Shown: piece after piece, positions 53,126 to 60,916 of the stretch
Layout: the number at the start of each line of letters is the position of its first letter
How positions within the stretch are numbered: position 1 is the first letter of the stretch
Assembly (NCBI GenBank): GCA_017960525.1
Contig: JAGCZA010000142.1
Span: 1 to 64,000, forward strand
Source of the DNA: Prevotella sp.
GTDB lineage: Bacteria > Bacteroidota > Bacteroidia > Bacteroidales > Bacteroidaceae
Direction of reading: 5' to 3'
Length of the DNA: 64,000 nt
Program-made: the position numbers and the translations under genes
The notes under the pieces: model-generated
What the model saw: only the letters and a program-made list of their open reading frames with translations
Told to the model about the DNA's origin: nothing
The model's database searches: none

Positions 53126-53150
53126 CCTCCCCTTCGGGGGAGGTTTTATT
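53126..53150. terminator. Bidirectional tetraloop terminator after trpS
   Basis: CCTCCCC (53126-53132), TTCG loop, GGGGAGG (53137-53143), then TTTTATT on the plus strand; an A-run precedes it on the other strand. It overlaps the end of the convergent lipoprotein gene. Confidence 0.88.
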
Positions 53151-53658
53151 GTTTCTCTTCGCAGCCTTTCTTGGCGGTGTCAGTCAGCAGTTGGATGATG
53201 AGGTCCAGGCCTTTCTTGTCTTCCGGCCAGGTGGAACGTCCGCCCGAGAAAATGTACTGCTTACCCTCGAAGACGGCGGTGAAATCCCACTTCGTGCCGT
53301 CCAGCATCTGTATGCCCTTGGGCGTATCATCGTAGAGCGTCTCATATTCGTACATACGCCCTTCCTTGATGATGTTGAGTGCCACATCAAAGAGTGAATC
53401 GCTGACCTCGATTTTCACCTCGTCACTCCAATGTCTGAACGCAAGGGTAGGGGGACCGAAGCGGCGGCTCAGTTTGAAATCCCCATACTCCGGGAAATTC
53501 ATACCGCGCTCTTCGTAACTCACTTCCAGTAGCCGTCCCTGCGGCATAGTCTTGACCTCCTTCTCCATAGCGGTACTCGCGGCAGTCGTTGTCGTCTTGC
53601 ATCCGGTCATAAGCGCTGCACTAAAGAATAAAGAACATAGAATAGCGAATACTTTCAT
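53146..53658 (-). CDS. Hypothetical lipoprotein
   Basis: 170 residues from ATG at 53658, which gives a clean lipoprotein signal (MKVFAILCSLFFSAALMTGC, Cys20); the upstream in-frame ATG at 53676 would extend into rfbD. The mature part is a compact alpha/beta protein with KLSRRFGPPTLAFRHW and GKQYIFSGGRSTWPEDK. I do not recognise a family. It is the last gene of a six-gene minus-strand operon, 4 bp after rfbD. Confidence 0.75.
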   Translation of the reverse strand: MKVFAILCSLFFSAALMTGCKTTTTAASTAMEKEVKTMPQGRLLEVSYEERGMNFPEYGDFKLSRRFGPPTLAFRHWSDEVKIEVSDSLFDVALNIIKEGRMYEYETLYDDTPKGIQMLDGTKWDFTAVFEGKQYIFSGGRSTWPEDKKGLDLIIQLLTDTAKKGCEEKQ

Positions 53659-53662
53659 CGTC

Positions 53663-54511
53663 TCAGAGCCTTTCAATACATTCGCGTAAAGAGTCTTCCC
53701 AGTAAGGAATTTCTATCCCGTACGTCTCTTTCACCTTGGTCTTGTCGAGCACGCTGTAGTGCGGTCGTTTGGCTGGGGTGGGGTATTCGGAAGTGTGCAG
53801 GGGGCGCACCTTGCAGGTGTCGATGCCCGCAATGCGGTGGATGGCTTTTGTGAAGTCGTACCACGAGATGACACCCTCGTTGCTGAAATGATAAATGCCA
53901 GGCACAATGCCCTTCCCGATGGCCGTAAAGATAACTTGGGCCAAATCGCGGGCGTAGGTGGGAGTGCCGACCTGGTCGAAGATAACCCCTAATTCCGTCT
54001 TCTCCTTGCCCAGCCGTATCATAGTCTTCACGAAATTGTTGCCGAAAGTGGAGTAGAGCCACGCCGTGCGGATAATCATTGCCTGCTTGCAATATTTCAG
54101 GGTATTGCGCTCGCCTTCCAACTTGGTGCTGCCATAGACAGAATTCGGGCAAACTTCATCGGTCTCGACGTATGGACGATGGTTGGTGCCGTCGAACACG
54201 TAGTCGGTGGAAATCTGAATCATCCATCCATTCCGTTGGTCCACGGCTTCAGCCAGATAGCCTGGAGCCAGACTATTGAGCGCGGTGGCCAACTCTTGGT
54301 TGTTCTCGGCTTTGTCAACTGCCGTATAGGCGGCGCAGTTCACGATGCCGTCGATGGCGTTGTCATCCACGAATTTGCAGATAGCCTCACGGTCGGTGAT
54401 GTCCAGTTCCTGCACGTCAGTATTATAGTACGTATGTTCGGGGTGCAGCAGTTCCAGGCGTTGCATCTCGTTTCCTAATTGGCCGTTGCAGCCAGTAATC
54501 AGTATATTCAT
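53663..54511 (-). CDS. rfbD: dTDP-4-dehydrorhamnose reductase
   Basis: 282 residues, an extended short-chain dehydrogenase. Rossmann motif ITGCNGQLGNEM and the catalytic YxxxK in SVYGSTKLEGE are present; ISTDYVFDGTN is the family signature. It reduces dTDP-4-dehydro-L-rhamnose to dTDP-L-rhamnose with NAD(P)H for surface polysaccharides. The other rml genes are not in this window. It follows the DUF4924 gene by 6 bp. Confidence 0.92.
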   Translation of the reverse strand: MNILITGCNGQLGNEMQRLELLHPEHTYYNTDVQELDITDREAICKFVDDNAIDGIVNCAAYTAVDKAENNQELATALNSLAPGYLAEAVDQRNGWMIQISTDYVFDGTNHRPYVETDEVCPNSVYGSTKLEGERNTLKYCKQAMIIRTAWLYSTFGNNFVKTMIRLGKEKTELGVIFDQVGTPTYARDLAQVIFTAIGKGIVPGIYHFSNEGVISWYDFTKAIHRIAGIDTCKVRPLHTSEYPTPAKRPHYSVLDKTKVKETYGIEIPYWEDSLRECIERL

Positions 54512-54517
54512 CTTTGG

Positions 54518-55060
54518 TTATTTGAAAAGGGGTTCTTCTTTGTCTTTCTTGTAATAGTCGCTCAACAGGCCGATGAAAGTGGAAATCTCCTTCACGGCGT
54601 GTTGCGTGCTGGCAGTCACCTCTTTCTTTTGCAGGCGCAGCATCATCACGCCATAGAGCAGATTCAGGCAAGTCTCAATTTCGTTCTCCTCCTTGTCGGC
54701 CCCCCGCTGCCGTAACTCCACGATGAAGGGCAGCACCTTGTAGTAAGCGGTATTGTAGAAGGGGAACTTCGGCGATGCCATCAGTTGCGTGTGGAGGTCG
54801 GCGAGCATTTGCAGCGTCACCTTGTTTATTTGCAGATGCCCTTTCTCGCGGCACCCCTCTTCGTTCATCATTCGGACAAGATTTCCGAACCAGTCGGCCT
54901 CCTCCTCTTTCTGTTCATCGTCGTAGTCGAAACGGTCAATGTATTCGCGCCGTATGCGGGGCAACGAACAGCCGAAAGCCCTGATGGTGTCTTCCACCTG
55001 CCACATATAGAGCAGATATTCCGCTATGTTGCTTTTCCTCAGTTGGTTGGCTATAAACAT
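54518..55060 (-). CDS. DUF4924-family protein
   Basis: 180 residues, mostly alpha-helical and acidic. MFIANQLRKSNIAEYLLYMW at the start and the later LNLLYGVMMLRLQKK match DUF4924, a conserved Bacteroidota family of unknown function with no signal peptide. It is encoded 3 bp after the LysE-like gene and 6 bp before rfbD. Confidence 0.8.
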   Translation of the reverse strand: MFIANQLRKSNIAEYLLYMWQVEDTIRAFGCSLPRIRREYIDRFDYDDEQKEEEADWFGNLVRMMNEEGCREKGHLQINKVTLQMLADLHTQLMASPKFPFYNTAYYKVLPFIVELRQRGADKEENEIETCLNLLYGVMMLRLQKKEVTASTQHAVKEISTFIGLLSDYYKKDKEEPLFK

Positions 55061-55063
55061 TGC

Positions 55064-55744
55064 TTAGAATATGTTATAGAGATGGAGGCTGGTGATGGTC
55101 GACAGCAGGATGATGACGCTGCCCAGCATCACCGCCATACCGATGATTTTGTTGATGAGTTTGATGCCGTCGGTACTGAATTTGGTCCGTATCTGGTCGA
55201 TGAGCCAGGTGAGGCCCCACCACCAGAGCAGCGCCCCTCCGACGATGCTAACAAAGCCTACCATCATATCGATGGGTTTGTCTGGCTGCAGGCCGAAGGC
55301 GAACTGGGCATAGAGTGCCATAAAGAGGAAGATAATCAGGGGATTGCTCAGCGTGACCAGGAAGGCGGTGATGGCGTTGTGCGTCAGCGTGCCTTTGCTC
55401 TGTCCTGGCATACGCATCTTCTTTGTCGGGTCTGTCCGGTAGGTATAGTAGCCGAAGGCCAGCAGCGTGAGGCTTCCTACTATCTGCAAATAGAAACGGT
55501 TGGTGTCGTTGCTCACAAAATCGACCACGAGACCCATACCCAGACCAGTAATGCCGGCATAGATCATATCGCTCACGGCAGCCCCGCATCCCGTCACGAA
55601 ACCATACCAGCGGCCTTTGTTCAGGGTGCGTTGCACGCAAAGGATACCTACAGGCCCCATCGGCGCAGAGGCGATGATGCCAATGAGCAATCCCTTGAAC
55701 ACGATGTCGAGGATGTTTGGTATATTTTGAACGGCGAAGTTCAT
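55064..55744 (-). CDS. LysE-family amino-acid exporter
   Basis: 226 residues with about six membrane helices. GLLIGIIASAPMGPVGILCVQRTL is the LysE/RhtB N-terminal signature with the conserved P-x-G-P. The family exports amino acids such as lysine, threonine or homoserine lactones; the substrate is unknown. It lies 11 bp after the DUF4450 gene and 3 bp before the DUF4924 gene. Confidence 0.85.
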   Translation of the reverse strand: MNFAVQNIPNILDIVFKGLLIGIIASAPMGPVGILCVQRTLNKGRWYGFVTGCGAAVSDMIYAGITGLGMGLVVDFVSNDTNRFYLQIVGSLTLLAFGYYTYRTDPTKKMRMPGQSKGTLTHNAITAFLVTLSNPLIIFLFMALYAQFAFGLQPDKPIDMMVGFVSIVGGALLWWWGLTWLIDQIRTKFSTDGIKLINKIIGMAVMLGSVIILLSTITSLHLYNIF

Positions 55745-55755
55745 CTGTCAGAGGT

Positions 55756-58700
55756 TTACGGGTGTAGCGTTACAGCCATCAGTCCGATGACAATGTCGTT
55801 GGAGAGTGGGATGACCGACAGGCTCTTCAGCCCCTTCTTCTTGTTCAGGTTCACACGCAGCATCTGGGCGGCTCCACCAGGAATCTGCCGTCCGTCGGCG
55901 CTGTCCTTCAGCCCCAGTTCCTTGCCCAGGTCGCGGCTCACGGCCCCCGTCTTCAGACTGACGCGGTATGGGCGCTGGTTCAATGTGGTGAACGCCTTGC
56001 CGTCAACGTAATAGTCTTGGTCGATGGGGCACCAGTTCAATGGGTTCTTCAGATACAACGTGTCGGTGCTGTTGTCGGTGTAGGTGAATACTACCAGTCC
56101 GTTGTCGATGCGGCTCTGCATAGGGTTGGTGCTGCCAGCCATCAGCAGATAGGCTTGGCTGGCCTTGCCGGTTAGTGGCACGGTGATGCTGTTAGGATAG
56201 TTGTCCCACAGGCTGGTGTAGGCGATGTTACGCCCGTCACGTGGTGTGCGGAAGTTAACACCTTTCATATTGAAAACACCACCCTTCACCTGCGAGCGGA
56301 AACCAGAATCGTCGATGACAGGCGTGTAGTCGGTTGAACACCAGTCGCCTGCACCCTGCAACGGAATCTGGAGCGTGGTGGTCTTGGGTCGTGGGCTGGT
56401 GTAGCGGTTCTTGAAGATGTCGGCAACATTGGCATTGAACAGTTTGTCCATATTCACCTGTTTGGGCTTCTTTGCCGTTTCAGGCTCTGCCAATCCCAGT
56501 TTGCTGGGTTCGCGGCGTGCCTCACGGTCGCGCATGTGCTGCTCTCTCATCAGACGGTGGCCCTCGTCGTTTGAAACATACTGGGCTGTAGGCTGTCCGT
56601 CGTTGTGGTTTGCCGGAACGGTAATCACCTGGGTGCGGTCGGTGGTTCCCTGCACCACCACGTCGTCAGAGCCGTGTCGCTGCAGGCGGAACACAATCTT
56701 CAGCGGACGAGTGAAGTTTTGGGTGATTTCATAGACATCCTTGTCGCCCTTGCGGGTCATCTTGTATGAAAGATATGGGGTCTTCACCTGCGCCTTTGTC
56801 CAGTCGGCAGGCAGTCCCGGACTGATGATACACTCGCCGTAGAGGGCGTTGGGGATGATGCCGAAGAGTCCTTGCAACAGCGTGCGGGCAGAAATGCCGA
56901 TGCAGTCGCCGAAGTCGCGGTAGCACTCGCCGCGTGCCGCATCGTAGTACGAGAGTTGTCCGAAGTTGGCTGGCGACTGGCCGTAATACATATTGTCTAC
57001 GATGTTGGCCATCATCAGGTTATAGCCGTCCTTGGCACGTCCGGCACGGAAGTAGGCCAGCGCGGTGTGCATCACCTCTGCCGGAGCCACGTTGTTGGTA
57101 CTCCAGGTGTAAGGCATCCAGTTGCTGGTGGCAATGGTGCGCAGTCCCGTGTCCTCCACGTCGATGTGCGGGATGATGTTGTCCACGTATTTTGTGGCTT
57201 TGAAGAACTGCTCCATTGTGCCGGCGCCACAGTCGATGGGCGTATAGACAGACCAGACGGCAGCGTTCTTGTGCAGGCGCTTCAGACCCATAGCGTCCTG
57301 GTATTCAGCCCAATGGCCGCCTCCCAGAGGCGAGGTTACCCACATACGGTCGGTCAGCGCTTGCAGGATGGCATTGGCCTCCTGTGCGTAGGGAGCGGGA
57401 TTCTCGCCAATCAGTTCTGCGATGCGTGCTGCCAGCAGATTGGCGCGGTAGTTGTAGGCCGACGAGTGGGTGACGGCACCGCCACTATAGTAAAGGGCGT
57501 CGCTGGCCCAAATGCAGCAGTAGGCATCGTAGAGGTGGTCGCCGTCGGGGTCGAAGTTGCGCTTCTCCCAAGCCAGATGGCTCTTGATGACAGGCCACAT
57601 CTGCTTCATATAGTCAGGGTCGGCATCATACTGGAAGTGCCACAGCAACTCGTCGATGTAGCAGAGGTTCATGTCATAGTGGTGCATCTGGTCGTTGCGC
57701 TCAGGCGTGCGACAGATATAGCCGTTGCTATACATCTGCGTACCCCACTTCTTCTCTGCACGGGCCATATTCGTGGCAGGGTCCTGCGAGGGGTGGCTGA
57801 TGGTGGCAGGCACATTGTTCACCTGACTCTTGGCGTATGCCGTGAAGTGGCTCTTGGCACGGTCGTTCCATCCCATCACGTCGCCCAGGTAACCGGCACG
57901 CCAGCCGGGCAGCGGCGTGCGCCAACCGATGCAGCCGTGCAGCCAAGTCTGCCCGTCCCAGTCGCCGTCGGCAGCCAGCGTGAGTGCTGCTCCCAAGGTG
58001 TTGATGAAGGGGTCGGGCGTATCGAAGACGATGCGCTGGCAGAATTTCTTCCAGTAGTCAATCTCGTTGTTATACATCTCCGTGGCGGTGATGTCGCCAA
58101 CCTTTTCTATCTGGTCGCCAGTCATCACCAAGTGTGCAAAGTTGCGGAATCCAGGTGTTGGGCCGCTTTCCATATTGGGATTGCCTGGTGCAGGCTCAAA
58201 GCACGACAGGTCGTCGACGCCGAGGTCGCCGTTGCGCTTCATCTTGGTGTTGGCAATGTCGCATATCTTGTATGTCACGTGCAACAGGCCGTTCCACTTG
58301 TCGCCGATGAGTTGCCAGATGGCACCTTCCTCGTCGTGCCTGGCCACCACCTTGACGCGCACAGTACCCATACGGCTGTATTTCTTCCAGCGGTCGTCGC
58401 GCAGGATGTAACTGCGAGTGCCATCCTCGTAACTGGCATGGCAATAGGCAGCCGACTCCAGGGGCACGCCCTCCACCTCGAAGCGGATGCTGCGGTGGTG
58501 GCCTTTCTTCGTGACGGCGAAGACGGGCTTGTCGCTGGTCTCAACGCGGTAGTCGGTGTGGCTGCCGTAGAGGGCCCTCGTGAAGCGGTTAGTGCCGTTC
58601 TCGCAGATAAAGGCCCTGCCATTTGGACGGTACTGCACTTCGCGTGACGGTTTTTCCTTGTCTTTCTTGTCGTTGTCCGACGCTATGCCAGCGGCAAATC

Positions 58701-58758
58701 CTTGTGCGAGGAAGCCGCCCAGAAACAATGTTCCCAAAAGGAGTGTGATATGTTTCAT
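55756..58758 (-). CDS. Secreted DUF4450-family glycosidase-like protein
   Basis: 1000 residues with a signal peptide (LLLGTLFLGGFLAQGFAA). The N-terminal domain (REVQYRPNGRAFICENGTNRFTRALYGSH) is the DUF4450 hallmark. A helical core at about 240-640 (WLHGCIGWRTPLPGWRAGYLGDVMGW; HYDMNLCYIDELLW; DPDGDHLYDAYCCIW) looks like an (alpha/alpha)6 glycosidase barrel. The C-terminal third is beta-rich. No catalytic residues are established for this family. It is the second gene of the operon; a tiny membrane protein precedes it by 4 bp. Confidence 0.85.
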   Translation of the reverse strand: MKHITLLLGTLFLGGFLAQGFAAGIASDNDKKDKEKPSREVQYRPNGRAFICENGTNRFTRALYGSHTDYRVETSDKPVFAVTKKGHHRSIRFEVEGVPLESAAYCHASYEDGTRSYILRDDRWKKYSRMGTVRVKVVARHDEEGAIWQLIGDKWNGLLHVTYKICDIANTKMKRNGDLGVDDLSCFEPAPGNPNMESGPTPGFRNFAHLVMTGDQIEKVGDITATEMYNNEIDYWKKFCQRIVFDTPDPFINTLGAALTLAADGDWDGQTWLHGCIGWRTPLPGWRAGYLGDVMGWNDRAKSHFTAYAKSQVNNVPATISHPSQDPATNMARAEKKWGTQMYSNGYICRTPERNDQMHHYDMNLCYIDELLWHFQYDADPDYMKQMWPVIKSHLAWEKRNFDPDGDHLYDAYCCIWASDALYYSGGAVTHSSAYNYRANLLAARIAELIGENPAPYAQEANAILQALTDRMWVTSPLGGGHWAEYQDAMGLKRLHKNAAVWSVYTPIDCGAGTMEQFFKATKYVDNIIPHIDVEDTGLRTIATSNWMPYTWSTNNVAPAEVMHTALAYFRAGRAKDGYNLMMANIVDNMYYGQSPANFGQLSYYDAARGECYRDFGDCIGISARTLLQGLFGIIPNALYGECIISPGLPADWTKAQVKTPYLSYKMTRKGDKDVYEITQNFTRPLKIVFRLQRHGSDDVVVQGTTDRTQVITVPANHNDGQPTAQYVSNDEGHRLMREQHMRDREARREPSKLGLAEPETAKKPKQVNMDKLFNANVADIFKNRYTSPRPKTTTLQIPLQGAGDWCSTDYTPVIDDSGFRSQVKGGVFNMKGVNFRTPRDGRNIAYTSLWDNYPNSITVPLTGKASQAYLLMAGSTNPMQSRIDNGLVVFTYTDNSTDTLYLKNPLNWCPIDQDYYVDGKAFTTLNQRPYRVSLKTGAVSRDLGKELGLKDSADGRQIPGGAAQMLRVNLNKKKGLKSLSVIPLSNDIVIGLMAVTLHP

Positions 58759-58762
58759 AGTT

Positions 58763-58969
58763 TTAGGATTGAGGTTTTGTTGTTTGCTTTTCTTTTCGTT
58801 TTGCCCACCAGTCCTGCACGTAACTTTCGGCTATGGCAATGAGGATGAGGAAACCCAGGGCCATCCAGAAACTGGCGGTCCTACTGGCAGACAAATATGC
58901 CGTCAAATCATAGACTATCAGGCACAACGTGAACTTGACAGCCCAACTAATGATAAATTTCCAGTTCAT
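58763..58969 (-). CDS. Small single-pass or two-helix membrane protein
   Basis: 68 residues from ATG at 58969. A TTG at 58981 is also in frame but overlaps the -7 box TAACTTTG (58979-58986, minus), so the ATG is preferred. Hydrophobic segments lie near KFIISWAVKFTLCLIVYDLT and SFWMALGFLILIAIAESYV, followed by a basic tail (WWAKRKEKQTTK). I recognise no family. It heads the six-gene operon; the leader would be only a few nucleotides. Confidence 0.7.
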   Translation of the reverse strand: MNWKFIISWAVKFTLCLIVYDLTAYLSASRTASFWMALGFLILIAIAESYVQDWWAKRKEKQTTKPQS

Positions 58970-58978
58970 ATCGGCTGA

Positions 58979-58986
58979 CAAAGTTA
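58979..58986 (-). promoter_or_regulatory. -7 promoter box of the DUF4450 operon
   Basis: TAACTTTG on the minus strand, 9 nt before the ATG at 58969; transcription would start almost at the start codon. Confidence 0.5.
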
Positions 58987-59063
58987 CGAATTATTTCTGA
59001 AACCACCAAACTTTTGTTCAGAAATCCCCCATTTTTCTAAAATGTTCCTGTGAAAATAAGACA

Positions 59064-59095
59064 TCCTACCTACTGAACAAAGTCAGTAAGTAGGA
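59064..59095 (-). terminator. Terminator after the orphan A+T-rich gene
   Basis: TCCTACCTACTGA (59064-59076) pairs with TCAGTAAGTAGGA (59083-59095, one mismatch); on the minus strand the stem is followed by TGTCTTATTTTC. Confidence 0.7.
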
Positions 59096-59119
59096 CATTT
59101 AATGTAATTGTGTTGTCCG

Positions 59120-59737
59120 TTAATAAATATGTAGTTGTTTTTCTTTTGGTTCGTTTATAATATATTCTCCTTTTTGGATAGCATCAGACGTTTCTTTTAC
59201 ATAATTGCATAATTCATCTGTATAATGCATCATCCAAGGAATTTGAAAACCTCTATCTATTAATTCTAAGGTATTTGCGATTTCAGCATCACAACATTTT
59301 GTTTGTTCTTTCAAAATGTTGCGAATGGTTTTCATCATTGGAAGTTGTATGTGTCGAATACCCAACACTTCATAAGTCTTAAAGTCGTTAACCAAAACAA
59401 GATTAACTGATTCGTCAGTGCTATTTAACCACTCTTCTATGTTAATGTTTTCTACATTCTTTATAAGAACTTTTCCAGCAACTTGAAAATACCCACTACC
59501 TACTATTAAGGTTGGGATATAATGATAGTGAAAAAGATTAACATGTAACCAATTTGCATTCAAATATCTCCATACATCCTTTGGTTCAATAGCAACTCCA
59601 ATAATAATGTCTAATGATGTTTTATTGAATGACACTTTTAATTCACGGTTCATTGGTTCAAACTCACGAACAATCTGACCAACCTTATATTGGCATTCCC
59701 CTTTATTACTATATTCAAAAGCAGTTTCAGATACCAT
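59120..59737 (-). CDS. Orphan hypothetical protein in an A+T-rich island
   Basis: 205 residues from ATG at 59737; a longer frame to 59830 would run through the -7 box TACCTTTG (59767-59774). The protein (MVSETAFEYSNKGECQYK ... KEKQLHIY) has no signal peptide or membrane helix and shows alternating strands (VSFNKTSLDIIIGVAI, LHVNLFHYHYIPTLIVGSG), then helices with CCDAEIANTLELIDRG. I do not recognise a family. Codons are strikingly A/T-ending compared with both neighbours, suggesting transfer. A terminator follows. Confidence 0.75.
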   Translation of the reverse strand: MVSETAFEYSNKGECQYKVGQIVREFEPMNRELKVSFNKTSLDIIIGVAIEPKDVWRYLNANWLHVNLFHYHYIPTLIVGSGYFQVAGKVLIKNVENINIEEWLNSTDESVNLVLVNDFKTYEVLGIRHIQLPMMKTIRNILKEQTKCCDAEIANTLELIDRGFQIPWMMHYTDELCNYVKETSDAIQKGEYIINEPKEKQLHIY

Positions 59738-59766
59738 AATGAAATCCTTTTTAGTTATTGTTGGTG

Positions 59767-59774
59767 CAAAGGTA
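59767..59774 (-). promoter_or_regulatory. -7 promoter box of the orphan gene
   Basis: TACCTTTG on the minus strand, 29 nt before ATG 59737. The gap 59831-59998 upstream shows no gene. Confidence 0.55.
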
Positions 59775-59998
59775 TTGATAATATTTGGTTTATCATCTAT
59801 TTGGACTAAAATATTATGAAGAAATAACACAAATGAATAACATGATGCGCAAAATAATCATTTTAGGACGTTCTAAGGGTGGTTTATTGTGTTGGATATA
59901 AAGATTATGACCTATGTGACATTAACGTCCTTACGTGTCTCTAAATAGTCTCTATGATAATGTTTGCATAGGTGTTTGTATAAAAGATGTTTATTATA

Positions 59999-60328
59999 TT
60001 AGGTAATATGGATTATGTTGCTAAATACCGACCACACTTTACTCGTCTGATAAATCTCTTTGCATCCTTTTGGAACATAGAGTGGAACTGTCATATTTTC
60101 AAAAGGCAATAAATATTCATTTTCAGCATCTGGTGGAACAACAGCCTTGATATGCACTTCTTTAAGACTTCTGCAATCTTTCAAAATAAAATACCCCATT
60201 AGTTGCAATGAATTTGGGAACGTTATAGTCGATATTGCGTACATAGAATATAAGTTCATGTTACCGATGTACAAAACTCCCTCTGGGATATTAACCTCCT
60301 TTAGACTTCCACAAACGGATAATCCCAT
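59999..60328 (-). pseudogene. C-terminal fragment of a BspA-type leucine-rich-repeat protein
   Basis: 109 residues. Repeats of the LRR_5 type are visible: LKEVNIPEGVLYIG, ISTITFPNSLQLMGYF and LKEVHIKAVVPPDAEN. The end, YVPKGCKEIYQTSKVWSVF, is the usual C-terminal cap. No signal peptide or earlier repeats exist; the frame continues upstream into a TAA at 60335-60337 that is also the stop of the HepT remnant. It therefore looks like the tail of a surface LRR protein cut off by a rearrangement. Confidence 0.7.
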
Positions 60329-60334
60329 TTGTTC

Positions 60335-60481
60335 TTACTCTCCGAAATGGTCGATAAGGAAAATAGTTGCATTGAGTAATGGCTGTAAGTCATCGTTAAT
60401 GACTTCTGATATAATGTCGACATCTATGTCAAAGTAGCCATGGGCAATTCTGTTCCTCAACCCGCTTGTCCAAAGATATCG
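60335..60481 (-). pseudogene. HepT-like toxin remnant (HEPN, C-terminal part)
   Basis: Too short for ordinary gene calling, but the minus-strand frame ending at TAA 60335-60337 reads GLRNRIAHGYFDIDVD, then IISEVINDDLQPLLNATI and FLIDHFGE. RNRIAHGY matches the HepT R-x4-H-x-Y RNase motif. The N-terminal half of about 60 residues is missing, and no start codon is present. The mntA remnant lies immediately upstream, as in intact MntA/HepT pairs. Confidence 0.7.
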
Positions 60482-60767
60482 ATTCCATACTTGTTGATTT
60501 GGTTCAAGAAAAAGGGGCGCATATTGTCTGCTTGCGTATCAAGTCTATGCTCGTGCCAAGTATTGACTCCAAATAGTCGGAAGCAGCACATAGCGTATAT
60601 GCCTTTGCGGGCATGACAACAAAGAGGACAACATCGCTGCCATTATGATGCTCACCCTTGGCAACAGAGCCGAAAAGCCTCATATAGCTGATGCCATAGT
60701 TTGTCTTTAGCACATCAGCATGACTTTTAAGTATGTCTATGTATTCTTGTCGTGACCTTATCGTCAT
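60457..60767 (-). pseudogene. MntA-like nucleotidyltransferase antitoxin, frameshifted
   Basis: The start at 60767 gives an 87-residue frame that ends at TGA 60504. The MNT motif is LFGSVAKGE ... NGSDVVLFV; the second catalytic Asp of GSDxD is Val. A one-base shift near 60531 restores the family C-terminus DNMRPFFLNQINKYG, ending at TGA 60457-60459. The gene therefore has a frameshift and a lost active-site residue. In intact systems MntA AMPylates and neutralises HepT. A -7-like TAATTTTG lies at 60820-60827 (minus). Confidence 0.75.
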
Positions 60768-60916
60768 AGAATCTATAAATAAGCTTAATTATCATTGAAA
60801 TTGGATTTTTCTCCGATTGCAAAATTACACAAATTTCTTCAATCCACTACTATTTTTATATAAAAAAGTGTTGATTTTATGTGATTAAAGCAGAAAAGTG
60901 GTCTTGATGGAAGGAA

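Noticed and set aside
56872-58647. 591-codon plus-strand frame opposite DUF4450
   Set aside because: Antisense shadow of a gene with signal peptide and family motifs; no start signal or domain of its own.
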